A stretch of 13,929 bases of DNA, from contig JAATGX010000127.1 in assembly GCA_015688915.1 (NCBI GenBank), forward strand, positions 1 to 13,929. The letters are read 5' to 3'. Origin of the DNA: Desulfuromonadales bacterium (GTDB lineage: Bacteria > Desulfobacterota > Desulfuromonadia > Geobacterales > Pseudopelobacteraceae). Shown here one piece after another: positions 6,347 to 13,105 of the stretch. The notes beneath the pieces were generated by a model, which saw nothing but the letters and a program-made list of their open reading frames with translations, had not been told where the DNA came from and ran no database searches. Every line of letters begins with the position of its first letter. Position 1 is the stretch's first letter. Position numbers and translations under genes: made by a program.

Positions 6347-7417
6347 CTACCATGGATCACTGAAATCGCCTTTCTGGACATGTCCCCAGGCGATCTTGAT
6401 GGCCGATGCGATGGGAAGCGCGAGGAGGATGCCCCAGAAGCCGAGCAGTTCGCCCAGGGCCATGACGATGATGATGGTCACCAGGGGATTGAGGTTCATG
6501 GACTTCTTGAAAACCACCGGCTTGATGATGTACCCCTCCAGGAAATAGATCACCGCAAAGGCGATGCCGGTTTTGGCCAGTGCGGCCAGGGTCTGGAACT
6601 TGAACCAGGCAAAGAACGCCGCCGGCAGAACGGCGATGATGACCCCGATGAAAGGGAGTATGGAGGCGAGACCGGCAAAAATGCCGCAGAAGATCGGGTG
6701 GTGGATATCCAGGAAAAAGAGCGCCAGCGATGACAAAAGCCCCACGATGAGGGAGACGATAAACTGGCCGCGCAGGTAGCCGCCGATGCTGCTGTTGACT
6801 TCGCGTCCGATGGCCAGGATGATCTCCCGGTGACGCGCCGGTATCCACGAGGCGAGCGTATCGATGACGGTATCCTTGTAATAGAGCATGAAGAAAACCA
6901 GGATCGGAGAGAGAACGATATTGAAGATGTTGAAGAAGATGCGCGTGCCGAAGTCGTAGAACTTCATGCCGGCGTTCTCGGCCGCGGCGTCGATGTTGGC
7001 CGAGAGCTTGTCCAGGAGCCACTGGATCTCGTCCGAACCATAGCGGTCGGGAAGTTGATCCTTCCACTCCGTGACGATCAGTTTGATCTTCTGCATGTAC
7101 AGCGGCAGGTCGCTGACAAAGCTGTTCCAGCCCATGGTGAGCTTGGGAACCATGAAGGTGAAGAAGAAGATGGTCAGAAGGCCGAGGAGTGAATACAGCA
7201 AGCCCAGGGCATAGATGCGCTTGAAGCGCCGGCTTTCGAGGTGTACGACCAGCGGGTCCAGCAGGTAGGCGATGACCCAGGAGAGCAGGAAACAGGAGAT
7301 GGTATGATGCAAGGCGTAACCGGCGGCCGCCAGCAGGCCCAGCAGCAGGATGGCGGCGATCAGGCGGCCGTGGTCGTTACGGTTACGGACGTGGACTTCA
7401 TGATGCGCGTGATGCAT
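6347..7417 (-). CDS. AI-2E family (PerM/YhhT-type) transporter
   Basis: The 356-residue inner-membrane protein has the family layout. There are hydrophobic segments near 19-37, 40-56 and 68-90, then a hydrophilic stretch (about 95-160), then several further helices including the conserved region SPILVFFMLYYKD and a PFIGVIIAVLPA segment. A YFLEGYIIKPVVF motif and a terminal LGFWGILLALPIA helix follow. The family is broad and includes autoinducer and ion exporters; the substrate here cannot be told. The N-terminus is unusual, with six His in the first 16 residues (MHHAHHEVHV...). The start at ATG 7417 has GAGAGG six bases upstream and lies nine bases after the original stop of the upstream UPF0158 frame, so the two form an operon. 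copA follows after 109 bases and has its own promoter candidate. Confidence 0.88.
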   Translation of the reverse strand: MHHAHHEVHVRNRNDHGRLIAAILLLGLLAAAGYALHHTISCFLLSWVIAYLLDPLVVHLESRRFKRIYALGLLYSLLGLLTIFFFTFMVPKLTMGWNSFVSDLPLYMQKIKLIVTEWKDQLPDRYGSDEIQWLLDKLSANIDAAAENAGMKFYDFGTRIFFNIFNIVLSPILVFFMLYYKDTVIDTLASWIPARHREIILAIGREVNSSIGGYLRGQFIVSLIVGLLSSLALFFLDIHHPIFCGIFAGLASILPFIGVIIAVLPAAFFAWFKFQTLAALAKTGIAFAVIYFLEGYIIKPVVFKKSMNLNPLVTIIIVMALGELLGFWGILLALPIASAIKIAWGHVQKGDFSDPW

Positions 7418-7426
7418 ACTGCCCTC

Positions 7427-7525
7427 TCAAATCCTTGATACGAGCATTGCCTCCACGTCGCCGGTGAACAGGTTGTTCTCTTCAAGCCAGTGTTTGACCC
7501 GGCTGGCAAGGAATTCGTCATTGAT
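7427..7525 (-). pseudogene. In-frame 3' remainder of the UPF0158 gene beyond an amber codon
   Basis: After the TAG at 7528-7526 the same frame continues for 32 codons (INDEFLASRVKHWLEENNLF... to SRI) and stops at TGA 7429-7427, nine bases before the permease start. The segment has the charged helical character and WLEEN motif I expect at the end of UPF0158 proteins. It therefore looks like the former C-terminus rather than random sequence. Confidence 0.6.
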
Positions 7526-7882
7526 CTACAGCAGCCGCTCCTGCTCCTCGGGGAAAAAGGAGATGATATCGTTCAGCTTGCCGTATGGTTTTCGGCCGAC
7601 CAGCGAACCGTCCAGCAGCCGTTTGAGTCCCGTGTCCTCTATGGCCCCGATGAAGCCGGACATGATCTGGCGCTCGACCCCGTAGTCGAAGCGGGGTATT
7701 TCCAGAAAACGTTCCCGGTTGTTTTCCACCTGGCGCCAGAACTCCTCGTCATCCAGGGCAGAGGGGACGAAAAAGATCTCGCCGGTCACGCGGTCCAGAA
7801 AATACACCCGGTCCCCCTGGCCGCTGGTGAAGGCATCCATCAGGTCGTCCCAAACTATTTCCACATTGTGTACGAAGGCCAT
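7526..7882 (-). CDS. UPF0158 family protein, shortened by an in-frame TAG
   Basis: As read, this is a 118-residue soluble acidic protein. It resembles the uncharacterised UPF0158 family in its VYFLDRVTGEIFFVP strand pair (26-40), the RFLEIPRFD segment (58-66) and the following MSGFIGAIED helix (74-83). Family function is unknown. The frame ends at TAG, but 32 more in-frame codons match the expected C-terminal helix, so the intact form would be about 151 residues. Either the gene carries a nonsense mutation, or the stop is leaky, or one base was misread. The ATG at 7882 has AGAGG nine bases upstream. It is the first gene of a unit with the permease and is divergent from lpxH, with 58 bases between them. 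Confidence 0.75.
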   Translation of the reverse strand: MAFVHNVEIVWDDLMDAFTSGQGDRVYFLDRVTGEIFFVPSALDDEEFWRQVENNRERFLEIPRFDYGVERQIMSGFIGAIEDTGLKRLLDGSLVGRKPYGKLNDIISFFPEEQERLL

Positions 7883-7904
7883 ATCGACAAACCTCTATTC
7901 CCTG

Positions 7905-7933
7905 TTGACTTCTGCGGGGAGTGACAGCACAAT
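7905..7933 (+). promoter_or_regulatory. Candidate lpxH promoter, start site at the ATG
   Basis: TTGACT (7905-7910), 17 bases, and CACAAT (7928-7933; four of six) predict initiation at or within a base of the lpxH ATG at 7941. GGGGA (7917-7921) and TCCCC (7933-7937) flank the -10 as an inverted repeat. No useful ribosome binding site lies between promoter and gene. Confidence 0.4.
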
Positions 7934-7940
7934 CCCCGTC

Positions 7941-8672
7941 ATGCGAACCATATTTCTTGCCGATGCCCACCTGGTGGCGCCGGCCGACCGCAACTACCGT
8001 CTCCTGCTTGCGTTCCTGGCCGAGCTGGAGGGGAACACGGAAACCCTGTTCATCATGGGCGACCTGTTCGACTTCTGGCTGGGTTTCCCCTCGAACCCTT
8101 TCCGTCAGTACGATGCCGTGCTGGATGCGCTTCAATCGCTGGCAGCCAGCGGCTGCCGCCTGGTCTGCTTCGAGGGCAACCACGACTTTCACCTGGGTGC
8201 CCTGTTTCGCGACCGCCTGGGGGCCGAGGTCCATGCCGGTCCCGCCATCATGACGGTGCAAGGGCGGCGGCTCTTTCTCTGCCATGGTGACCAGATCAAC
8301 CGGGCTGACCACGGTTACCGTCTGTTGCGCCGGCTGCTGCACAACCGTGTCACGGCCGCCGCCGTTGCCCATTTCCCGCCGTCATTGGCCATGCGGATCA
8401 AGGAACGCCTCCAGCATGCCAGCCGCTCCGGGTATCAGGCCAAGACCCAGCGATGGGATTACCGCGGCATCATCCGCGACTTTGCCCGTTCCGTGCAGCA
8501 ACAGGGATGTGACGGCCTGGTCACCGGCCATTTCCACCTGGGCTTTCGCGAAGAACTGGATGCGGCGCCTTTCACCATCCTCTCCCTGGGGGACTGGATG
8601 GAGCAGTTCACCTACGGCGAGATGGCGGACGGTGAGCTGATGTTAAAGAGCTATACACCCGATGGAGCGTAG
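7941..8672 (+). CDS. lpxH: UDP-2,3-diacylglucosamine diphosphatase (LpxH-like)
   Basis: A 243-residue calcineurin-type metallophosphoesterase with all metal-binding motifs in order: DAH (Asp8, His10), GDLFDFW (40-46, Asp41), GNHD (79-82), CHGD (His115) and GHFH (196-199). The DLFDFW segment and length are typical of LpxH, which removes UMP from UDP-diacylglucosamine to give lipid X in lipid A synthesis at the inner membrane's cytoplasmic face. The first motif reads ADAHL where many LpxH have SDLHL. The close paralogue type (LpxH2-like phosphoesterases) is the main alternative. ATG 7941 matches the family N-terminus MRTIFLADAH; GGGGAG is too far upstream (18 bases) to be a normal ribosome binding site. 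It converges with the transpeptidase gene, 14 bases apart, with no clear terminator between them. Confidence 0.85.
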   Translation: MRTIFLADAHLVAPADRNYRLLLAFLAELEGNTETLFIMGDLFDFWLGFPSNPFRQYDAVLDALQSLAASGCRLVCFEGNHDFHLGALFRDRLGAEVHAGPAIMTVQGRRLFLCHGDQINRADHGYRLLRRLLHNRVTAAAVAHFPPSLAMRIKERLQHASRSGYQAKTQRWDYRGIIRDFARSVQQQGCDGLVTGHFHLGFREELDAAPFTILSLGDWMEQFTYGEMADGELMLKSYTPDGA

Positions 8673-8686
8673 GGCCCCCTCGCAGA

Positions 8687-10069
8687 TCACCGCCTGAAGA
8701 ATTCCTCCAAAGCCTGTTCTCCCACCTGCGTTGCCTTGATCCGCCACCTGTCCTCATTGATGACCAGGGCCACCAGCGCGATGCGCGGTTCCTGTATCGG
8801 CGCAAAGGCGGCAAACCACGAATAGTGGCCCTTGGGGTCGCTACCGTCGATGGAACCGGTCTTGGCGGCGACATTTACACCCAGGCGCGGCCGACCGCGC
8901 TGGTCGTGGAAGGCCCGCCGCGACGTGCCGCTGGTGACGGTGCTGGAGAGCATCCGCGTCAGGGAAACGGCTGTTTCAGGCGACACCAGCCGGCGTAATT
9001 CACGGGGTGTATGGGTCTCTTTTACCGTCCCCCTGTCATCCACCACCCGGTCGGTCAGGCTGGGTGACATCATCAGGCCGTTATTGGCGATGGCGGCCAT
9101 AATCACCGCCGCGTGCAAGGGCGAGATCTTGACCTCGTGATCGAGCCCGGCGCCCATCAGCTTCAGACCATGGTCGTCCCGGGGTTCGCCGGCCCTGCTC
9201 GCCTTGGCCGGTGTGCCGGTCAGCAGCGTCTGATTGAAGCCGAAACGGTGAACCAGTTCCATGAGCGAGGTCTTGCCGGCCAGGTCGCTGGCAACCCGTC
9301 CGTAGACGGGATTGATGGACTTGCCCATGGCATGGGTCACGTCCATGCGGTTGTTGCCGCCCCGGGGATTTATGTCCCAGTAACGGGGGTTCTCCGAGTA
9401 GGACCTGCCGCGAAACTCGACCACCGTCTCCGGGGTGATGCGCTTGGTCTCAAGCGCCGCCGAGGCGGTGATGATCTTGAACAGGGATGCCATGGGATAC
9501 AGGTCGAAACAGGCGCTCCGCGCCCAGGGCGCATCGGCGGAGGAGTAGGCGGTCATCGCCAGGATGCGCCCCGTCGAGGGTTCGATGGCCACGAACACGC
9601 CATAGGGAACCTGGTACCGGGCCATGAACTCATGCACCCGCCTCTGCAAATCGCCCTGGATGGAGTACTGAATGGTTTCGCCGCCGGTTGTCAGCGCCGT
9701 AAGCCGGTCACCCGTCGCGGTCGCCGAATCGAACAGCAGGCAGGCAGTCTCGAAACTGCCGGTCGGTGGCTTGGCCGCTTCAACCTTTTGCGGGGATGAT
9801 GCCAGACGTGACTTGAGCCACGTTTCAACACCCCTGGCGGCGTGGGGCGCCTTCTGGAACACGAGTACGCAGACCGGCGTCAGTCCCAGTACAACGGCCA
9901 GAAACAACAGGAGGTGCTTGAGCTGTTCACGGCGTTTTCCCGTGGGGATGCGGAAACCACGCGGGACAGTATCGTCTGAAGCTGTCAGCCTTCTGTTGCT
10001 GGAGCTGGTTCTGGAAAAGCCGAAACCGAAAAGGCGCTTTTTACTGGATAGGTGTTTGAGGTCCTGCAT
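8687..10069 (-). CDS. Penicillin-binding protein transpeptidase (short, single-span)
   Basis: This 460-residue protein has a basic cytoplasmic tail of about 48 residues, one membrane anchor (about 50-72), a short linker and a transpeptidase domain from about 135 onward. The three active-site motifs are intact: Ser195-x-x-Lys198 (SLFK), Ser251-Ile-Asn253 (SIN) and Lys403-Thr-Gly405 (KTG). It should cross-link peptidoglycan in the periplasm and bind beta-lactams. Unlike FtsI or PBP2 it has almost no N-terminal dimerisation module, so its exact role (division, elongation or another process) cannot be assigned. ATG 10069 is used; the preceding ribosome binding site is weak (GGAT). A strong promoter overlaps the end of hflX immediately upstream. 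The gene converges with lpxH. Confidence 0.9.
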   Translation of the reverse strand: MQDLKHLSSKKRLFGFGFSRTSSSNRRLTASDDTVPRGFRIPTGKRREQLKHLLLFLAVVLGLTPVCVLVFQKAPHAARGVETWLKSRLASSPQKVEAAKPPTGSFETACLLFDSATATGDRLTALTTGGETIQYSIQGDLQRRVHEFMARYQVPYGVFVAIEPSTGRILAMTAYSSADAPWARSACFDLYPMASLFKIITASAALETKRITPETVVEFRGRSYSENPRYWDINPRGGNNRMDVTHAMGKSINPVYGRVASDLAGKTSLMELVHRFGFNQTLLTGTPAKASRAGEPRDDHGLKLMGAGLDHEVKISPLHAAVIMAAIANNGLMMSPSLTDRVVDDRGTVKETHTPRELRRLVSPETAVSLTRMLSSTVTSGTSRRAFHDQRGRPRLGVNVAAKTGSIDGSDPKGHYSWFAAFAPIQEPRIALVALVINEDRWRIKATQVGEQALEEFFRR

Positions 10070-10098
10070 GGCGATCCGGGATGAATGTAATAGAAGTG

Positions 10099-10128
10099 AC
10101 TATACAGGCAAGGGGAGGGGGTTGTCAA
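10099..10128 (-). promoter_or_regulatory. Sigma70 promoter of the transpeptidase, overlapping the hflX stop
   Basis: A perfect TTGACA (10128-10123), an 18-base spacer and TATAGT (10104-10099) predict a start near 10092 and a leader of about 22 bases. The TGA stop of hflX (10127-10125) lies inside the -35 hexamer. Confidence 0.62.
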
Positions 10129-11798
10129 TCAATGAGGGACTCTTCTTCGGGCCAGAATCGCCGCTGCAACTCCTGGACGAGAGGCGCCAGGCTCTTGCGG
10201 TCACGGGCCGAGACGGTCAGGCCGTGCCGGGTGCGGGCGATCTGGCGCACCTTGAGGAAGGCCACGGTGTCGGTCTTTTTCATCTCCGTCAGCAGGTCCG
10301 ACTTGTTGAATACCAGCAAGTGCGGCTTGTCGCCCAGCCCCAACTCGTCCAGAATGCGTTCCACCTGGGCGATCTGGTCTTCGAAGCGGAGGTTTGACCC
10401 ATCCACCACGTGCAGCAGCAGGTCGGCGTCCCGCATCTCCTCCAGGGTGGCCTTGAAGGCGCCCATGAGCGATTTCGGCAGGGAACGGATGAAGCCGACC
10501 GTATCGGTGATGATCACCTCCCGCTCCCTGGGGAAACGCAGGCGGCGGGTGGAGGTGTCCAGGGTGGCGAACAGCAGGTCCTCGGTGAATACCTCGCTCC
10601 TGGTCAGGGCGTTCAGCAGGGTGGATTTGCCCGCGTTGGTGTAGCCGACGATGGAGATGATCGGCACGCCGGCCTTGACCCGCTGGCGTCGGCGCTGGTC
10701 GCGGCCCCGCGAGAGGTCCTTCAGTTCCCGTTCCAGGCTGGCGATGCGGTCGCGGATGCGGCGACGGTCGGTTTCCAGCTTGGTCTCGCCCGGTCCGCGG
10801 CCGCCGATACCCCCCATCAGGCGCGACATCTGCACGCCCCGCCCGGTCAGGCGCGGCAGCAGGTACTTGAGCTGGGCCAGTTCCACCTGCACCTTGCCGT
10901 CCAGGCTCTTGGCGCGGCGGGCGAAGATGTCCAGGATCAACTGGCTGCGATCGATGACCTTCAGCTCGGTCATGGCCGAGATGGAGCGGATCTGGGCCGG
11001 GGTCAGCTCCTGGTCGAAGATCAGCATGGTGGCTCCCCGTTGCAGGGCGCGGATGACCACGTCGCGCATCTTTCCCTCGCCCATCAGGAAACGGGGGTTG
11101 AGGTTGCGCGGTCGCTGAATGAAGGTGTCCAGCGCCTCCACCTGGGCGGTGCGGGCAAGTTCCCGCAGTTCGGCGATCGAGTCCTCCGCTTCATGGCGGG
11201 TGCCGTCAATGGTCACGGAGATCAGGATGGCCCGTTCCACGGCATCGACGCCTTTGACCGGGGCTCGGGTGCTCCGTTCGAGTTCGGCCTCCAGCTCGGG
11301 AATGAAGTGGGCGAAATCCAGATCGACCCGCTCCAGGGGGGTGACCGGGTCGACGATGGCCGCCGTCTCCCCCTGGGCCGGGGAGAGCCGGGCCAGTTGG
11401 GCCGAGATGTGCGGCCTTCCGGGGGTGAAGAGCAGAACGGCCAGCAGGTCGAGCCGCAGGAGCGACAGGTCGGTGATGTCGTCCTCGCTGATTCGTTCGT
11501 TGCGCAGGTGGGTGTGGATCAGGCGCAGGCCGCGCAGGGTGCGCTTTCCCAGGGGGTAGTCGCGCAGTTCCGGGATGACCAGCCCCTTTTCATCGCCGCA
11601 GATGACATACTCCACCACGCCGTAGCGATTGATCAGGATGCCGACCTGGCGGCGGATGTCGGATGAGATTTCAACGAGGCGGGTAGCCAGCTCGTGGGTG
11701 CAGAATTCGGCCACGGGCACGCGCCGGCGGTAGAGGCGCTCCAAGGCCTGAATCTGGCTCGATTTTAAACCTGCGAGATTGCCGAAAGGTTCTTTGAT
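10125..11798 (-). CDS. hflX: Ribosome-associated GTPase HflX, long form
   Basis: HflX splits stalled or stressed ribosomes using GTP. Counting from the first canonical start, TTG 11744 (539 residues), the G1 loop GYTNAGKST is at 367-375, DTVG at 414-417, NKSD at 480-483 and the SA of G5 at 512-513. The HflX core signature GGIGGRGPGETKLETDRR spans 311-328. The first 160 residues form the extra N-terminal domain of long-form HflX, with RLIHTHL (74-80). I extend the CDS 18 codons to ATC 11798. The added codons (GNLAGLKSSQIQALE then LYRRRVP) match the conserved N-terminus I know from long-form HflX, GGAG lies seven bases before the ATC, and TTG 11744 has no ribosome binding site. No ATG, GTG or TTG exists in between. 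Users wanting a canonical start should use 11744. It forms an operon with fabI, whose stop is 15 bases upstream of the ATC. Confidence 0.92.
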   Translation of the reverse strand: MKEPFGNLAGLKSSQIQALERLYRRRVPVAEFCTHELATRLVEISSDIRRQVGILINRYGVVEYVICGDEKGLVIPELRDYPLGKRTLRGLRLIHTHLRNERISEDDITDLSLLRLDLLAVLLFTPGRPHISAQLARLSPAQGETAAIVDPVTPLERVDLDFAHFIPELEAELERSTRAPVKGVDAVERAILISVTIDGTRHEAEDSIAELRELARTAQVEALDTFIQRPRNLNPRFLMGEGKMRDVVIRALQRGATMLIFDQELTPAQIRSISAMTELKVIDRSQLILDIFARRAKSLDGKVQVELAQLKYLLPRLTGRGVQMSRLMGGIGGRGPGETKLETDRRRIRDRIASLERELKDLSRGRDQRRRQRVKAGVPIISIVGYTNAGKSTLLNALTRSEVFTEDLLFATLDTSTRRLRFPREREVIITDTVGFIRSLPKSLMGAFKATLEEMRDADLLLHVVDGSNLRFEDQIAQVERILDELGLGDKPHLLVFNKSDLLTEMKKTDTVAFLKVRQIARTRHGLTVSARDRKSLAPLVQELQRRFWPEEESLID

Positions 11799-11809
11799 GG
11801 GATTGCTCC
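11796..11809 (-). promoter_or_regulatory. Ribosome binding site and possible ATC start of hflX
   Basis: GGAG (11809-11806) is followed by seven bases and ATC (11798-11796), in frame with hflX. It lies in the 15-base gap after the fabI TAA (11816-11814), where a coupled start codon would be expected. ATC is a rare initiation codon, so the claim depends on the ribosome binding site and on upstream protein conservation. Confidence 0.5.
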
Positions 11810-11813
11810 GGGA

Positions 11814-12581
11814 TTAAAGGCCGATCACGTTGTAGCCGCCGTCCACGTAATGTATCTCGCCGGTGACGCCGCTGGCCAGGCCGCTGCAGAGGTAGACCGC
11901 CGAGCGGGCCACGTCCTCCTGGGTGATGGTGCGGCGCAGGGGGGCCTTTGACTCGACGATGTTGAGGATGTTGTGGAAGCCGTTCACGCCGGAGGCGGCC
12001 AGGGTGCGGATCGGGCCGGCCGAGATGCCGTTGACCCGGATCCCCTCGGCGCCGTAGGCTTCCGCCAGGTAGCGTACCGAGGCCTCCAGGGCTGCCTTGG
12101 CGACACCCATGACGTTGTAGCTGGGAAATACCTGGACCGCGCCGAGATAGGTCATGGTCAGGGCGGATGCGGCGCGACCATGCAACATCGGCTGAGCCTC
12201 CTTCATGATCCCCAGAAAGGAATAGACGCTGATGTCCATGGCGGTGGCAAAGCCCTCGCGTGTGGTATTGAGGATGGTCCCCTTGAGTTCTTCCTTGTTG
12301 GCGAACGCCACCGAGTGGATGATGATGTCGATGCCGTCCCAGATCTTGCCCAGCTCGGTGAAAACCGCCTTGATCTCTTCGTCGCTGGTGACGTTGCAGG
12401 GGAGGATCGCCTGGGCGTTCAGCGACTCCGCCAGGGGGCGGACACGTTTTTCGAACGCCTCGCCGGCGTAGGTAATGGCCAGTTCGGCTCCCTGCTCGTG
12501 AAACGCCCGGGCAATGGCCCAAGCGATGCTCTTGTCATTGGCGATACCGAAAATAAGTGCTTTTTTGCCCTGCAACAACAT
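11814..12581 (-). CDS. fabI: Enoyl-[acyl-carrier-protein] reductase FabI
   Basis: The 255-residue short-chain dehydrogenase-fold enzyme reduces enoyl-ACP with NADH in the last step of fatty acid elongation, in the cytoplasm. It has the FabI-type nucleotide loop FGIANDKSIAW (11-21), the catalytic Tyr145, Tyr155 and Lys162 (the Y-x6-K spacing of FabI) and the SAGPIRTLAASG segment (187-198) that closes over the substrate. The position equivalent to E. coli Gly93, where triclosan-resistance changes occur, is Ala92 (SVAFAN). This is the normal residue in many FabI proteins, including those of Gram-positives, so it does not signal resistance. ATG 12581 has GGAGGT eight bases upstream. It is the first gene of an operon with hflX. 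Confidence 0.97.
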   Translation of the reverse strand: MLLQGKKALIFGIANDKSIAWAIARAFHEQGAELAITYAGEAFEKRVRPLAESLNAQAILPCNVTSDEEIKAVFTELGKIWDGIDIIIHSVAFANKEELKGTILNTTREGFATAMDISVYSFLGIMKEAQPMLHGRAASALTMTYLGAVQVFPSYNVMGVAKAALEASVRYLAEAYGAEGIRVNGISAGPIRTLAASGVNGFHNILNIVESKAPLRRTITQEDVARSAVYLCSGLASGVTGEIHYVDGGYNVIGL

Positions 12582-12611
12582 TGAGGCCGACCTCCGTCAG
12601 GATGAAAAATA

Positions 12612-12647
12612 ACTATGCCATAGTACCAGAAATTGCTTTTCAGGCAA
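12612..12647 (-). promoter_or_regulatory. fabI promoter with overlapping 13-bp palindrome
   Basis: The minus strand has TTGCCT (12647-12642), 16 bases, and TACTAT (12625-12620) with an extended TGG in front of the -10. The palindrome ACTATG-C-CATAGT (12612-12624) covers the -10 and the likely start, a place suited to a repressor. The -35 overlaps the last codons and stop of the upstream small membrane protein gene. Confidence 0.42.
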
Positions 12648-12921
12648 GGGGTAATGATGTGTCTTGAGGAGCCTCTTCCCCGGTGGGGTGGGTGGGTGAT
12701 GGGGTGGTTTCCGCAGGCTCTGAGGAGTGCTGCCCGCGCTGCAACGCGGCCAATTGGGTCTCCATTGCGGCAAGACGTTTTTCAACCCCCGCCAGCAGAT
12801 CCAGGGTCCGGTCCAGCTTCCCCTTGATGGTAAGCACCACGAACGGCATGATCAGCCAGATCACCGCCAGGAAAAAACCGAGGATGCTCATCATTACCAT
12901 GAAACCGCCGAACATTTCCAT
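12640..12921 (-). CDS. Small single-span membrane protein of unknown function
   Basis: The 93-residue product starts MEMFGGFMVMM, has one long hydrophobic segment at about 5-31, then an amphipathic, heptad-like helix with Leu and charged residues (about 34-62, KLDRTLDLL...LAALQ). It ends in a Pro/Thr/Ser/Glu-rich tail. It is probably an inner-membrane protein with a coiled-coil domain; I do not recognise a function. ATG 12921 is chosen because GGGAG precedes it by five bases. Alternative in-frame starts at 12933 and 13014 are possible, but the latter lies upstream of the promoter found at 12950-12978. The gene precedes fabI by 58 bases and has its own good promoter, so it may be cotranscribed with fabI and hflX. 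Confidence 0.7.
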   Translation of the reverse strand: MEMFGGFMVMMSILGFFLAVIWLIMPFVVLTIKGKLDRTLDLLAGVEKRLAAMETQLAALQRGQHSSEPAETTPSPTHPTGEEAPQDTSLPLA

Positions 12922-12949
12922 AGGGTCTCCCATTTCTGCAATTTCGACG

Positions 12950-12978
12950 TCTATAGCACAGCGGCGATAAAATGTTAA
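12950..12978 (-). promoter_or_regulatory. Sigma70 promoter of the small membrane protein gene
   Basis: TTAACA (12978-12973), exactly 17 bases, and TATAGA (12955-12950) preceded by TGC, an extended -10. The predicted start near 12943 gives a leader of about 22 bases up to the ATG at 12921, containing the ribosome binding site. Confidence 0.6.
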
Positions 12979-13105
12979 CCGGAATAATTTCACCCGGATC
13001 CATGACACCTTCACGCGAGCGTGCCACCGGCGGTGTTTTTTGTATGCGGGCGCAAAAAGCGGTGAATGTCGCCGTGAATTATGTTACTTTGCTTCCGTTG
13101 ACCAT

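Noticed and set aside
10410..11666. 418-codon plus-strand open frame
   Set aside because: Antisense to hflX, with biased composition and no recognisable motif or ribosome binding site.
11940..12350. FabI Ala92 as a triclosan-resistance change
   Set aside because: Ala at this position is the usual residue in many drug-sensitive FabI proteins.
13005..13041. Hairpin options (ACACC or CACC pairing with GGTG) followed by six T, upstream of trmB
   Set aside because: The stems are only four or five pairs and I find no plus-strand promoter or gene ahead of it, so an attenuator or terminator cannot be supported.
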